Part shown: positions 48,943 through 59,205 of the stretch, in pieces
How positions within the stretch are numbered: the first letter of the stretch is position 1
Layout of the letters: every line of letters begins with the position of its first letter
Source: Okeania sp. KiyG1
Lineage (GTDB): Bacteria > Cyanobacteriota > Cyanobacteriia > Cyanobacteriales > Microcoleaceae
Assembly: GCF_014132355.1 (NCBI RefSeq)
Contig: NZ_BLZO01000071.1
Location: 1-64,000, forward strand
Direction of reading: 5' to 3'
Length of the DNA stretch: 64,000 nucleotides
Notes under the pieces: model-generated
Told to the model about the DNA's origin: nothing
Databases searched by the model: none
Seen by the model: the letters and a program-made list of their open reading frames with translations, nothing else
Made by a program: the position numbers and the translations under genes

Positions 48943-49830
48943 TTATTTCTTTCGTAAAAAATCAAGTAGCTCTCTATTGACTGTATGAGGTACTTCCTGC
49001 TGAATCCAGTGGCCACATTCAGGAATGACTTTTAACCAAAAAGGAGCTGCGATTAGTTTATCTAAACCTTCTGTAAGTTTTTGACTTAAAAAAGAATCTT
49101 CTTTTCCCCACAAAATTAAAGTAGGTGCTGTAATTAATGATGGCTGAGGATGAAAGCTTTTTAGCCAGTTTTGAGGTAAAAGAAATTGACGATAGTGATT
49201 AATTGCTGCTACAAGCGCTCCTGGTTTTTCCAGAGCTGCTTGATAAATTTGAGTAATTTCGGTACTAAAGACACTTTTACGAATAGCTTGTCCTTGAAAA
49301 ACCCCTTTAATAAATTCTCTTAAATTTTGTTGAATCAGCCATTCTGGAATACCAGGAACTTGAAAAGCTAATATATACCAACTTCGCCATAGTTGATCTA
49401 TATTTCCTGTTATTTCTTGAATAAGTTTTTGTGGATGGGCCGCATTCAAAATTGCTAGGCGGTTAAGATGTTGAGGAAACTTTTGGGCCATATGCCAGGC
49501 GATCGCTCCTCCCCAATCATGGCCTACAATATGGGCTTTAACATAACCCAAACGTTCAATTAGTCCTCGAATATCAGCAGCTAGGGTATCTAAGTCATAG
49601 CCGTTATCTGGTTTCTCGGAATCATTGTAGCCTCGTAAGTCTGGTACTACAACTTTATAATGACGGGCCAATGCAGGAATTTGATAACGCCAAGAATACC
49701 AAAACTCAGGGAACCCATGAAGGAGTATGACTAACTCTCCCTCACCTTGAGTAACATAATGTAGGCGTACGTTATTGGTGTCTACGAAAAAATGTTGCCA
49801 TTGAGACTCTAAAAGACTCATAGTTTGCAA
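48943..49830 (-). CDS. Alpha/beta hydrolase, epoxide hydrolase-like
   Basis: The ~295-residue alpha/beta-fold enzyme has an oxyanion motif HGFPEFWYSWRYQ. The nucleophile elbow VGHDWGGAIAWH uses Asp, as in soluble epoxide hydrolases and haloalkane dehalogenases. DLRGYNDSEKP, WGKEDSFLS (acid) and PECGHWIQQE (catalytic His) complete the set. HGFPE favours epoxide hydrolase. The substrate is unknown. AGGAGAG lies close before the TTG start; an ATG three codons in (49821) is an alternative. Confidence 0.9.
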   Translation of the reverse strand: MQTMSLLESQWQHFFVDTNNVRLHYVTQGEGELVILLHGFPEFWYSWRYQIPALARHYKVVVPDLRGYNDSEKPDNGYDLDTLAADIRGLIERLGYVKAHIVGHDWGGAIAWHMAQKFPQHLNRLAILNAAHPQKLIQEITGNIDQLWRSWYILAFQVPGIPEWLIQQNLREFIKGVFQGQAIRKSVFSTEITQIYQAALEKPGALVAAINHYRQFLLPQNWLKSFHPQPSLITAPTLILWGKEDSFLSQKLTEGLDKLIAAPFWLKVIPECGHWIQQEVPHTVNRELLDFLRKK

Positions 49831-49995
49831 TCAACTCTCCTATATTACCACCAGACTTGTCTAATGTAGTAGCTTTTGTCTGGCAAATGTTATATTTTTA
49901 ACTTATCTATTTCTAGATTAGCATTTGTTCAAGCTAGATTTACCCAAATAGTGTAAGCAAAATAGCTTTTACTTTCTGAGTAAAAGATATTGTAA

Positions 49996-50340
49996 GTTGG
50001 TGACATACTCCCACACGCTTGCTGACGCTATAGTGTGGGCTTCTCGCTTCTCAGTCCCGGTACCCCGTCGGACAAGCGCGTGCTTTAAGGACGTCTGGGC
50101 CCTACCGCCCTGTATTTTACATTTCTGGCAGCATTTTTATCGCGACACATCACAATGCCACAATGCGGACAGGAATGAACTCTATCTGATCATTTTTTTG
50201 AAACCTTTTCACCACAATTTGAGCAATCTTGGCTTGTACCATTGGGATTTACAGCTATTGTTTTCTGCCCAGCTTTCTCGGCTTTGACAGCAAGAGCTGA
50301 AAAATTGGGTCTGAAGTCTCATACTCTTATGGCTACTTTT
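49996..50340 (-). pseudogene. Decayed TnpB C-terminus and right end
   Basis: On the minus strand the relic reads [35 protein letters not shown], a stop, VHSCPHCGIVMCRDKNAARN and then the right end GTGGGAGTATGTCACC at 49999. It belongs to the same family as the element at 45920, but without the VSAAPPQEA insert, so it shows the uninterrupted sequence. The catalytic Asp of the last motif is present (CRDKNAA), but the frame is broken. Confidence 0.7.
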
Positions 50341-50944
50341 TTCTGCAATGTGTTATATTTAAGTAATATCTAAAAGCATAATTTTTAGGCGAGCGTCGGG
50401 GCACGCCTTCTCAAGAGGATATGCGTTAATGGAGACATTAAGCCAATACTGAATAAAGTATCAAACTAGCATTAATCACAGCACCCAATATTAGCAAAAG
50501 CTCTGCGCCAGAAAAAGTTTAACATACCAAGAAGCAATTGCTTGGTATAGGTCCTCCTATCTTTCAGGTTGAGAAGGATGTCAAAGGCCGATTAAGGTCT
50601 GCGTCATACCCAAAAGGTTTAACGCAGGAAATTCTTGTTACTCGCCCGTTCAATCGGAGATTATAACGGGTGATTCTTGCTTTGCTGACGCAACGCTACG
50701 CGAACAATAACTCTTAACTAGATAACAAATCAAACAAGTTGAGTTGTACCCCCTGTAGACAATCGACCCAAGCTTCTTATTTAACGGTATGCCCTACCGC
50801 TATCAATCCTCTACTATTAACTATAACAAATACTATATTGATTCGCTACTATTCAATTAATGGGCTGGTTGAAATTCATCTCACAGCTAAATTAAAAATT
50901 ATAGGAGAAGTCCTCTTTCAACATTCTCTGATATATCTGATAGA
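50341..50944. other. Gap with a hairpin related to 13376
   Basis: It contains the stem-loop CGCCCGTT...AACGGGTG (50643-50672), similar on the reverse strand to the hairpins at 13144 and 13376, and CTGACGCAACGCTACGCGAA-type small repeats. No gene is seen. Confidence 0.45.
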
Positions 50945-51310
50945 CTAGATGACCTGATTCAGACTTAAGTCTTCCTGCGGAAGTTGACCAGAGTGTTGAC
51001 AGGGCTGAATCTGGTTTTTCAGCAAATTAGCTAGCTCTTGTAACTGGCTAATTGCTTCAGCTCCTTCTAATTTCATTAGTTCGCGGTCGTCTCGCATCTC
51101 TGTCCATGTAATACCATAATCTGATACTAGAAAGCGAATCAGATGATTTTCTCCCAAGCTGACCATAAACGAGGCACTATTCATTTTGCCTCCGCAGGTA
51201 TAACAAGAAGCCAGATATCCTCTATTCTCCAGCACAATGGCCAGAGCCTGCAAGTTCATTACCAGGTCTTGTACAAATTGACGATGTTGTTCTGCAAGTC
51301 TCAGAAACAC
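50945..51310 (-). CDS. DUF1815 family protein
   Basis: The 121-residue cyanobacterial protein begins MFLRLAEQHRQFVQDLVMNL and contains LENRGYLASCYTCGGKMNSA, LIRFLVSDYGITWTEMRDDR and GAEAISQLQELANLL, matching DUF1815 nearly throughout. The last ~20 residues (CQHSGQLPQEDLSLNQVI) extend beyond the conserved part. The CYTCGG motif could bind metal. Function unknown. Confidence 0.93.
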   Translation of the reverse strand: MFLRLAEQHRQFVQDLVMNLQALAIVLENRGYLASCYTCGGKMNSASFMVSLGENHLIRFLVSDYGITWTEMRDDRELMKLEGAEAISQLQELANLLKNQIQPCQHSGQLPQEDLSLNQVI

Positions 51311-51519
51311 TGTTATCCTCCTATCACCACAACCATAGATTTTATATCTTGTTAAGTTTTATAAAAATCTGGTGTTTAGCTTTTGAACATAGAACATAGT
51401 AAGGTAAGCGCTCAATAATCCGGGGTAAATCGGTAAATAATAAGCCTCAAATGGCGTAAAATCCTTCGTAAACAGGTAGTCCGCCCCCATTTATTGAGCG
51501 GATACATAGTAAGTATATC

Positions 51520-51900
51520 CCTAATTGACATCCTCCGGATGCTGCTCTCACGAGACAGCGCTGGATTCCTAAACCTCGCGGATCAGGACTTTCTGCTTCC
51601 TCTTGAGGTGAGGAGCTGCGCTTTTTCCTATCGGAATGCTCCGCAAACATGTCGCGTTTGCGTTAGCATTCCGTAGGAAAGCGAAACGTAGCACCCGCCT
51701 CCGAGGCCAAACCTCTTTCTGGTCTAAAGGCGCGCTCCACAGACTGAAACTGCTAGCCCAGCAGCCTTCTTTGAGGGTAACACACTATTTGGTATGCGCC
51801 AAAAAATTGATTGGTTTTCCCATCCCTCCGCTCCCCTAATAGCTACCGCTAGGCTCCGCCAACGGGAGAGTGCGGGTTTCAACCAACGTTGAGATAAATT
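51520..51900 (-). pseudogene. Relic of another TnpB family (3' tail and right end)
   Basis: On the minus strand the sequence ends GGATCCG-like hairpin, then GGAGGATGTCAATTA, a right-end pattern of IS200/IS605 elements. Just before it, KKRSSSPQEEAESPDPRGLG matches the tail encoded by such tnpB 3' ends. Upstream GC-rich scaffold-like sequence (CCAGAAAGAGGTTTGGCCTC, TTACCCTCAAAGAAGG) is preserved without any catalytic domain. Small palindromes (GCGGAGCATTCC, GGAATGCTAACGCAAACG) interrupt it. Confidence 0.45.
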
Positions 51901-52454
51901 TTTACCACATCTATCAAGTAGCCTTTAATACCAGATGCCCTATGGGGTTACTAATAGGATTTCTGAGCAAGGTATCAAGAGCAACATTCATCTATGCCCT
52001 ATGTTTTTATTTTGATAGACTCAAACTTAAATTTAGGTTACAAAATTAGCTATTTGAGGAACTCAAACCAGAAAATTATCAAAATAATTAATCATGGTTA
52101 TAAGTTAAATAGTCTCAAGGTGCATTAAGATAACTTTCAACAATTAATTAATCATTAATCATTAATCATTAATCATTAATAAACAAGTTTTTAGACTGCT
52201 AGATTATATTCAATATTGGTTTTAATATATTGTTTTTGACATCTGTATATTAGTCTTTTAAAAATGTAAGATTTTTGTATCACTTTTCAATATACTTGAC
52301 TTTTACACTAAACTCATTAATGTTGTCAAATAAACAATTTGCGAAATATTTGACCATAAAAATATTCTTAATTAATGCTTGCTAATTAAAAATCAACTAT
52401 TAACTATTAAATTTCTCTAATCGTTAGAGTAACTTGATATAAATAGAGAAATAA
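51901..52454. other. AT-rich gap with ATTAATC microsatellite
   Basis: Contains four ATTAATC units near 52145-52180; nothing else is recognised. Confidence 0.5.
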
Positions 52455-52667
52455 TTATTCAATTTGCCACCATCCAAAAGCAGGACCAATGAATCTAACT
52501 GTTAACCAGGCAACAATGAGAAACCCAATACCAATCCATGCACCAGTTGAAGTTAACTGCATAAATTTCTGGCTTTGACTTTTAGTAATTGGCAACCAAG
52601 AAATAAACCGTGCTTCTTGGCCGTATTGTTCTCCTAATGATTCTTTACGACGCTTTGCTTCACCCAT
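52455..52667 (-). CDS. DUF2839 family protein
   Basis: The 70-residue cyanobacterial protein starts MGEAKRRKESLGEQYGQEAR, followed by FISWLPITKSQSQKFMQLTS and a single C-terminal membrane helix GAWIGIGFLIVAWLTVRFIG ending PAFGWWQIE. All are DUF2839 hallmarks. It is thought to be a thylakoid- or membrane-associated small protein, but the function is unknown. Monocistronic. Confidence 0.93.
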   Translation of the reverse strand: MGEAKRRKESLGEQYGQEARFISWLPITKSQSQKFMQLTSTGAWIGIGFLIVAWLTVRFIGPAFGWWQIE

Positions 52668-53095
52668 AATTATCTCAATAGTTATTAAAGTTATTTTAAT
52701 TTATATCATAACAGTGAGCTTCAACAAGAATAAGCTTTTTGTTAAATCTATTTAAGAAAGGATCAAAAAGTTAACTTTAAGAATTAGTTCTTAATCAATT
52801 GGGTGATTGAGCTACTACTCAGAATATTGCGAGAGGACCAGTCTGATAATTGCAGCATAATTTATTCAAAAATATTAAAAACACTATTGAACCCATTTGG
52901 GATATATTAGGCATTTCCTCCACAAGAGGGAGTAGGGAGTAGGGGTAAAAAATTGATGAATAAGAGTATAATAATTGATTTAATTTTTGATTATTGGAGA
53001 TGTCTATTTATGTACTTAAATCTTGATATTCTGACTTCTAACTTCTAACTTCTGACTTTTGACTTTTGACTTTTGACTTTTGACTTTTGACTTAA
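52668..53095. other. Gap with MITE and microsatellite
   Basis: Contains an AGACATCTCC-family MITE (52909-53005) and a GACTTTTGACTTTTGAC microsatellite (53040-53092) that runs up to the stop of the DinG-like gene. Confidence 0.55.
52909..53005. mobile_element. MITE, AGACATCTCC family
   Basis: AGGCATTTCCTCCACAAGAG on the left, TTTTGATTATTGGAGATGTCT (last 20 bases) on the right; about 97 bp. Confidence 0.6.
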
Positions 53096-54628
53096 CTAAC
53101 ATATAGTATCTAAGTAATCAATCTTGGCAAAAGGACTAAGAGCTGCTAAAACTTGCTTGCCATAACTACGACGAATTACACGACTGTCCAGCAAAGCAAC
53201 AACACCTTGAGATTCTCTGACAGAGGCAATAGCACGTTGTAACTCCTGTAGTGCCTTTGGTAAAAGGTATAATCTAAACCAATCTAAACCCCGTTGCTTA
53301 TAAAAATTTACTCGTCCAGATACTAAGGGGTTTTCCAAAGATGGAAGGGGTAAAGTAGCAATTATCAATAATTTAGGTGCTTTTAATTGCCTTTGATGCT
53401 TTTGCCAAAATTCCCAACCAGTAATCAAAATGCCTTGTACTCCAGGAGAACTTGTTTCTACTTGCACTCGGGAACCAAATTCAGAGGCCAAAACAGCGCC
53501 AACTTGAGCTTTAAGTGGTACATCTCCGATGACGATCGCGATTAATCCATCAACAGCATTAGAACTGATATATAATAAAGTCCTAATTTCTTGAATTAAT
53601 GCTGCCTGAAATTTAGGTGTATTTGGCATGGGCAAACCATTGGGCAGATATAGTTGAATCATCTCATTGCGACGATCAGGAGAAAATTTCACGCAGGTCA
53701 AGTCTCCTAACCCCATCATCTTTCTATAATTAGAAGCTTGGGCCTCTAAATCTAATGCTCCTCCAATAATTACTACAGGTTGTTGAGTCCATATATTATT
53801 AAGAGCTTTAGATAAATCACAAGGAGTACAGTATAAAGAAAACGATCCTCTCTGGCGATGAATTTCTGCCCATCTTAGTTGTCCATCACTTTGCCACTTC
53901 AACCAAAAATCGTTATTCAAATGATTATGATGTAATTCCTTGTTTGTTGGAGTTAATGACAAACGTTCAATTAAATTTTGTAAAATCTGCTCTTCATCTT
54001 GTTCCATTAAATAACAACTGTAGGGGTTTGCTGGATGTTGGAAGAGCGATCGTGTTAAATTTATCCTAGCTTCACGAATAAAGTCAGCTTGATCGGAGTA
54101 AACTTGCATCAGTTGATTCCAGTCAGCAGATAAAAAACTGGTAGTTAAATAATTTTGAACCCAAGTTTCTAGATTGTCTGCCCAATCTATAATTGTGGGA
54201 GTACCTGGAGAAAACTGCTCATTTTCCCATGGGTTAATTAACCAAGCTTCAGGAGTTATCAACAGTAGTCCATTAAAGTCAGGGTCTTGTTGTGGATAGG
54301 TTTGGATTGCTTTGTTGGGCAGTGATGAGCTACTGTATAAATTATTTGCCAGCAACTTAGGAATTTCTACCCTAAGTAAATGTTCCTGTACTTGCTGAGG
54401 AGCAACTAATATTGTTTTTTGAGGCCACATTAAAATTGGTACTAGGTAGCTTAACTGATATTGTTGATTATGACTACCTGGCGGAGACCCTGTTTGAATC
54501 AAAGCACTACGTCCCAGTCGCAAGGCCCTCGCTACTAAACGTGCCATCGTCAAATTATGAGGCCAGTGAGGTTCATTTTGCGATCGCAGAAAATTAAGCA
54601 GGGATCTATGGACTTCTACTTCGATCAC
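53096..54628 (-). CDS. DinG-like helicase-fold protein with degenerate motifs
   Basis: The 510-residue protein resembles the C-terminal half of cyanobacterial DinG-type superfamily 2 helicases: LARLGRSALIQTGSPPGSHN at the Walker A position, IIDWADNLETWVQNY near the DEAH position, GILITGWEFWQKH, and the tail QRAIASVRESQGVVALLDSR with RRSYGKQVLAAL. The Walker A lacks the GK(T/S) core and motif VI lacks the usual Q..GR..R spacing. It is therefore probably not an active ATP-dependent helicase. The start codon is 5 bp behind the stop of the pentapeptide gene, implying one operon. Confidence 0.75.
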   Translation of the reverse strand: MIEVEVHRSLLNFLRSQNEPHWPHNLTMARLVARALRLGRSALIQTGSPPGSHNQQYQLSYLVPILMWPQKTILVAPQQVQEHLLRVEIPKLLANNLYSSSSLPNKAIQTYPQQDPDFNGLLLITPEAWLINPWENEQFSPGTPTIIDWADNLETWVQNYLTTSFLSADWNQLMQVYSDQADFIREARINLTRSLFQHPANPYSCYLMEQDEEQILQNLIERLSLTPTNKELHHNHLNNDFWLKWQSDGQLRWAEIHRQRGSFSLYCTPCDLSKALNNIWTQQPVVIIGGALDLEAQASNYRKMMGLGDLTCVKFSPDRRNEMIQLYLPNGLPMPNTPKFQAALIQEIRTLLYISSNAVDGLIAIVIGDVPLKAQVGAVLASEFGSRVQVETSSPGVQGILITGWEFWQKHQRQLKAPKLLIIATLPLPSLENPLVSGRVNFYKQRGLDWFRLYLLPKALQELQRAIASVRESQGVVALLDSRVIRRSYGKQVLAALSPFAKIDYLDTIC

Positions 54629-54633
54629 AAACT

Positions 54634-56151
54634 TTAACCCAAATAATAAAAGCTGTTGATAAAATCAACCACCTTATTTTCCGGAGGCAAAGCAAATGTT
54701 TGTTCTCTTATATTTTGACAGTTTTCTTTATCAAAGTCTGGATTACTACTTAATACTAAACCCTGACCGCTGGAATTATTTAAAATCAACTGAGTAGGAC
54801 TGGAAAAAAAAGCAATTTTGCCTCTAACAGAGTCGATAATTGTTTGAATTCGCTGATTTTTTTTGACAAGTTGTTCCATTTTTATTTCTAATTCTAATAT
54901 TTTGGTATTCATTTCTTGTAAAGGAATATTTTTAACAATTTCTATCACATTAGTTTGAGCTTTTTTAGCATCAGCGAAAGGAAAAATCACAATAAATGCT
55001 AGCATAAATAAGAGTTCATCACTGTCTGCTCTAAAATTCAAAATAGTTTTTCGGTAGCTAACTTCAATGCTGGGAGGACGAGTAACACAATCATAATCCT
55101 TGCCCAAATGATAGTAAGTTGTAGCGAGAGCTACATTAGCTTTGAGGTCTAAAGGTGAATCAACAATAATTTGAACGGTTGGAGATTGTTGGCTAAAAAA
55201 TCTCTTAGATTCTGCTGATGATTTAAAATAATATACTTGGCTATTATCTCCGTTGGGGCTAGTATCAATCCATTCACAAACAATTTCATCAGCTTTAATA
55301 TTTAATCTGGGGACTTCATAAAGTTTTGCTCCAGTCAAAATTGCCCCTGATAAATCTACTCCCACTAAATCAGCTCTCATCAAATTAGCTTCAGTTAAAT
55401 CAGCATGAACTAAACTAGCATTAGTTAATTTTGTATTAGTTAAATTTGCTTTATGAAGATTGGCCCCACTCAGCTTAACATTACTCAGGTTAGCATTAGT
55501 TAAGTCAGCTCCATTAAGAGTAGCCCATCTCAGATTAGCTCCATTAAACTTAGCATTCCGGAGATTAGCCATGCTTAAGTTAGCTTGTCTTAATTCAGCA
55601 TTGGTAAGATCAGCTCCTTGTAAATCTGCTTTTGTTAGATCGGCACTATGGAGAATAGCTTGTTCTAGATGACTTCCTTGTATTGTGGCCACTCGAAGAT
55701 TTGCATTGCTAAGGTTAGCTTGCTTGAAGTTTGCTTCTGTCAGGATAGCTTCTCTCATATCAGCACCACTGAGATTAGCTCTGTTGAGATTAGCTAGAGT
55801 CATATCTACTCTGACTAATTCTCCTCTAACTAATGTAGCTCTAACTAATGTAGCTTCTCTCAGATTAGTTCGGACTAGATTGGCCACATTTAAAGTGGCT
55901 TGGTTCAATATTGCCTTGTTGAGATTGGCGTTGCTCAGGCGAGCTACATTGAGATTAGCTTTACTAAAATTTGATTCACTAAGATTAGCACCACTAAGAT
56001 TAGAGACAAATAAGACAGCATCACTGAAATTACTTTGACTTAGGTTCATCTTACTGAGGTTAACTTCTGTCAGGTTGATGGCAGTAAAATTTCTTTCCCC
56101 TTGTGCATATTTTTTGAGTAATTCGTATCTTCTGAGTATTTCTTCTGACAT
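54634..56151 (-). CDS. Pentapeptide-repeat protein with conserved C-terminal domain (paralogue 1)
   Basis: Of 505 residues, ~25-270 are A(N/D)LXX pentapeptides (FSDAVLFVSNLSGANLSESN through GANLHKANLTNTKLTNASLV), predicted to fold as a right-handed quadrilateral beta-helix. The C-terminal ~220 residues (ADEIVCEWIDTSPNGDNSQV, IIVDSPLDLKANVALATTYY, RPPSIEVSYRKTILNF, LLFMLAFIVIFPFADAKKAQ) form a domain I do not recognise, followed by a coiled-coil-like stretch. The same domain occurs in the paralogue at 59732. It lacks signal or membrane segments. It is first in a two-gene operon with the DinG-like gene. Confidence 0.88.
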   Translation of the reverse strand: MSEEILRRYELLKKYAQGERNFTAINLTEVNLSKMNLSQSNFSDAVLFVSNLSGANLSESNFSKANLNVARLSNANLNKAILNQATLNVANLVRTNLREATLVRATLVRGELVRVDMTLANLNRANLSGADMREAILTEANFKQANLSNANLRVATIQGSHLEQAILHSADLTKADLQGADLTNAELRQANLSMANLRNAKFNGANLRWATLNGADLTNANLSNVKLSGANLHKANLTNTKLTNASLVHADLTEANLMRADLVGVDLSGAILTGAKLYEVPRLNIKADEIVCEWIDTSPNGDNSQVYYFKSSAESKRFFSQQSPTVQIIVDSPLDLKANVALATTYYHLGKDYDCVTRPPSIEVSYRKTILNFRADSDELLFMLAFIVIFPFADAKKAQTNVIEIVKNIPLQEMNTKILELEIKMEQLVKKNQRIQTIIDSVRGKIAFFSSPTQLILNNSSGQGLVLSSNPDFDKENCQNIREQTFALPPENKVVDFINSFYYLG

Positions 56152-56301
56152 CTGTTGTTGATTAAGTTAAGTTGACTAAATCTAAATATATTTTTCTAAT
56201 GAATTTTAATATGTATATATGTATGATTTTTTGATCTAAGTTAGTTATTTGTGAAAAACAAAAGTAGTTCAATAATTGATAATTGATAATGGATAATTGA
56301 T

Positions 56302-56399
56302 AATTACCTCTCCCTAAAAGGAAGAGGATTGAATCAAAGGAAAATTTTTTCTTGTTTCTCCTTAAAAGGAGAGGCTTTAAACCTTAATTATTCGGTAAT
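56302..56399. mobile_element. MITE-like element, TTACCGAATAATT family
   Basis: ATTACCTCTCCCTAAAAGGA on the left, CCTTAATTATTCGGTAA on the right. It lies in the upstream region of the pentapeptide gene. Confidence 0.65.
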
Positions 56400-56669
56400 C
56401 TAATATAGTTAACTTTTAGACTTAAAGTAAATATTAATTTTCTAGATATAGTAGTTTTAAATAGTTTGTAAAAAATCCAGGAATATAAAATAAATTGAAC
56501 AGTTTTTCTCTAAGTTAAATTATTATTCAAAAAGTTTCTTTTTTCATGCATGGTATTATACAAAATTAAAATTAACACTGCGACATTAATCATAAATAGG
56601 GTTTGCGCTCAAAAGTCTTTTAGTAGGGGTAGGAGACAACCCACCCCTTGCCCCTCCCCCTCCCAGGAG

Positions 56670-58106
56670 CAGGGCTAATTCATTGTCGCCAGAGAAAAAT
56701 ATTGAGGAGTACAAGTTTGGCCATATTGTCAAGTATTTCATAGTCTTTTCCCCTAAATTATCATACTTATACAGGAAAAATTTATGTCACAGACTCAGTC
56801 GCGATCGCTAATATCAGTCGCGATCGCCAATACCAGAACTATTGAAATCGAAAACTAGGGGGGAGTGAGGTTCTGTGTATGGGCCAATTTCAATTCTCAA
56901 TGACTACAGTTCTAGATTTATAATCATCAGAAAAATCTGCTCCAAATCGTGAGCAATGGTACGAATCGCAGTAGTGAGGGAAGAATAACCATGAAGGCGA
57001 CAGATAGCGATCGCCAACTGACGAATCACAGAAAAATTAGCAGCAGCTTGAGAGTGCCGAATTAGACTTGTGTCCTCTCGAAACACTACATCTTTAACCC
57101 AATGTAGTCGATTCTCAATTCCCCAATGTCCCTGAATTCCTACTGCAAATTCTGCTGCACTTAATTTCAGACTGCTAATGTAGTAAGCTGTTTGATAATA
57201 GTCAACACTTGCTCGTGTACCCTGACGCTCAACTCTAATCACAGACTTAATTCCTTCCCACTCAGAGCTAATTCCCAACAGATTATTAAACACAGACACT
57301 GTTCTACAAACCACACGATTTCTAGATCTATCTTCTGATATATCAACACTACTTGGTTGTGTTTGTTCAGTTGTTAGTTGTACTTGCTGGTACAGTTTTT
57401 TTTGATTACCCTTGACTGCTATTGTGTAATGGTTACCTCTGTCAATGATTAACTTGACGGTTTTTTTTGACAATGTAAAGCATCGCAACTAAAAACTACT
57501 CCTTCAAGGTTTAAACTAGCCAATATGGCTTGGACAACAGCAATTTCACTACTTTCTTCCCACGTGAAATTGTTCTATGGCTACAGGTACTCCTTGACAA
57601 TTACTGAACACAGAAACAACATTGACAAAGTCTTGGTAAGAACCATAACAGTCACTGACAGTAGACCTAATACTCTTACCGTCCACTGCTAACCATTCGG
57701 CCTCTTGAATTGTTATTTGGTGTTGAGCCCATTGATTGAATACTTGAGCTAATTGAGCAAAATCAATTCTGGTCATAATTCGCCGAAATGTAGACTTCAG
57801 TTGGAAAACTCAAAGGCGATAGCTCTAGTTGTTGCTGTAATGCCAGATGATGACGACGAGCAAAATCTTCTAGGGCACAATAGGAGAAACAACCGCTCAT
57901 TGTACCCATAATTACTAACAGTAATACTAACCATAATGGATAACGTCTCCCTCTAGCAGCTCGAAAATCTGGTAATTGGGCCAATATTTGTAATAAGTTC
58001 ATTTCTATCTAAGCCCTAATATTGAGAATAGTTAGCTTAACTCAATACTTGACAACAATCATTGTACTCCTCAATATTTTTCTCTGGCGACAATGAATTA
58101 GCCCTG
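56670..58106 (-). mobile_element. ISAs1-family insertion sequence
   Basis: About 45-bp perfect terminal inverted repeats start CAGGGCTAATTCATTGTCGC and read inward to GGAGTACAA. The flanks carry an 11-bp direct repeat CCTCCCAGGAG. The length is 1437 bp. It encodes one broken transposase on the minus strand. Confidence 0.9.
56904..58002 (-). pseudogene. ISAs1-family (H-repeat) DDE transposase, frameshifted
   Basis: Three pieces in different frames: MNLLQILAQLPDFRAARGRR to LSPLSFPT (57763-58002), MTRIDFAQLAQVFNQW with AVDGKSIRST to VAIEQFHVG (57549-57776), and MRCFTLSKKTVKLIIDRGNH to LEQIFLMIINLEL (56904-57488). The AVDGK Asp and the GHWGIENRLHWVKDVVFRED block (catalytic Glu region) are those of ISAs1 transposases. 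At least two frameshifts separate the pieces, so the protein is not made unless these are sequencing errors. Confidence 0.85.
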
Positions 58107-58346
58107 CCTCCCAGGAGGGGAAGACAGGAGACAGTAGACAACCCACCCTAACCCCTCCCAGGAGGAGAAATGGGAATTGAGTGTAGGTAGGAGCTAAGTT
58201 TTGTAAGAATGATTTTTCTGCCCAACTGCTGCCTAAAATACGCTCCTTTTTGAGCATAAAGAGCTGAAACAGGCGCACTTTTTCTACCCGAAAAAGGCTA
58301 AAACCAATATCAATCAATGCTTTGATATTTAATCAACAAGCCCTAA

Positions 58347-58944
58347 ATATACAAAATATTTCATTTAACTGAGACTTACCAGTGGCGGACAAGATGTAAT
58401 ACCACAAAAGTTTTATTGTTAATTTTTTGACTTCATATACTTGTAATTGCCCATATTTATCTTTACTTTGGCTTTGAAGATAGAATTTTATTTCTAGTTT
58501 TTTCATTCTATCATATTATTATACATTGCAATTATATGAAGTACAAAATTAAAGATTTTCGGGAATAGAAAAAACTATAAATTTATTTGATAAAACCGGA
58601 TTATTTATCACAACATTTTAGTCAATCTAGAATCATTGTATTGTATTGTATACAAGTTTTTTATTGTACTGATGTAACAAATTTCTTATTCTGGTATCGG
58701 TCTCATTAATGAAAGTATAACAAACCACTCTTAAAGAATAAAACTTTTAAATTTTAGATAATCATTATTAAGAATGATGTTGTCTGAAGAGAGTCAATGC
58801 ACAAGCAAAGATTAAGACCGCGTATTGACTTAATATTCGGTATATTCCGTGAGTTACGGCGGACAGTTAAGATTTTGGTTAGCTACTCATAATTATTGCC
58901 ACCTAACCCACCCTAATGGACTGTTTCATCTAAAATAGTGCGGA
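58347..58944. other. AT-rich gap, nothing recognised
   Basis: No frame or repeat of note apart from TTGTATTGTATACAAG, a short palindrome near 58640. Confidence 0.5.
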
Positions 58945-59101
58945 GCGATGAGGAGGGTGGGAAGTGTGGGGAGGTGTGGGGAGTGTGGGAGGTGTGGGAG
59001 GTGTGGGGAGTGTGGGAGGTGTGGGAGGTGTGGGGAGTTTGGGGAGGGTGGGGAGTTTGGGGAGTTTGGGGAGTTTGGGGAGGGTGGGGAGTTTGGGGAG
59101 A
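58945..59101. repeat. G-rich minisatellite (GTGGGGA/GTTTGGGGA)n
   Basis: Runs of GGG and GGGG every 5-8 bases for ~155 bp, first as GTGTGGGAG, then as TTTGGGGAG units. Gly-rich and Pro-rich open frames on both strands are artefacts. Confidence 0.85.
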
Positions 59102-59205
59102 TCAAGACACTTAGAAACAAAAATAAGAGTGCATAGTTTTAGCTCAAACGCGCCACTAAGTCTGGATTTAAAATTACTTTGACAAACAGTTTCTAATAAA
59201 CTAAT

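Larger units (their letters stand above)
56597..58346. mobile_element. MITE, TTAGGGTTTGCTGA family, split by an ISAs1 element
   Basis: The left part (56597-56669, TAGGGTTTGCGCTCAAAAGT...) and right part (58107-58346, ending CAACAAGCCCTAAAT) together make one ordinary family copy. The IS between them is 1.4 kb. Confidence 0.75.

Noticed and set aside
55460-56038. Antisense ORFs opposite the pentapeptide gene (also 60603-60980)
   Set aside because: Pentapeptide codon periodicity leaves the antisense frame open; the sense frames have recognisable A(D/N)LXX repeats.
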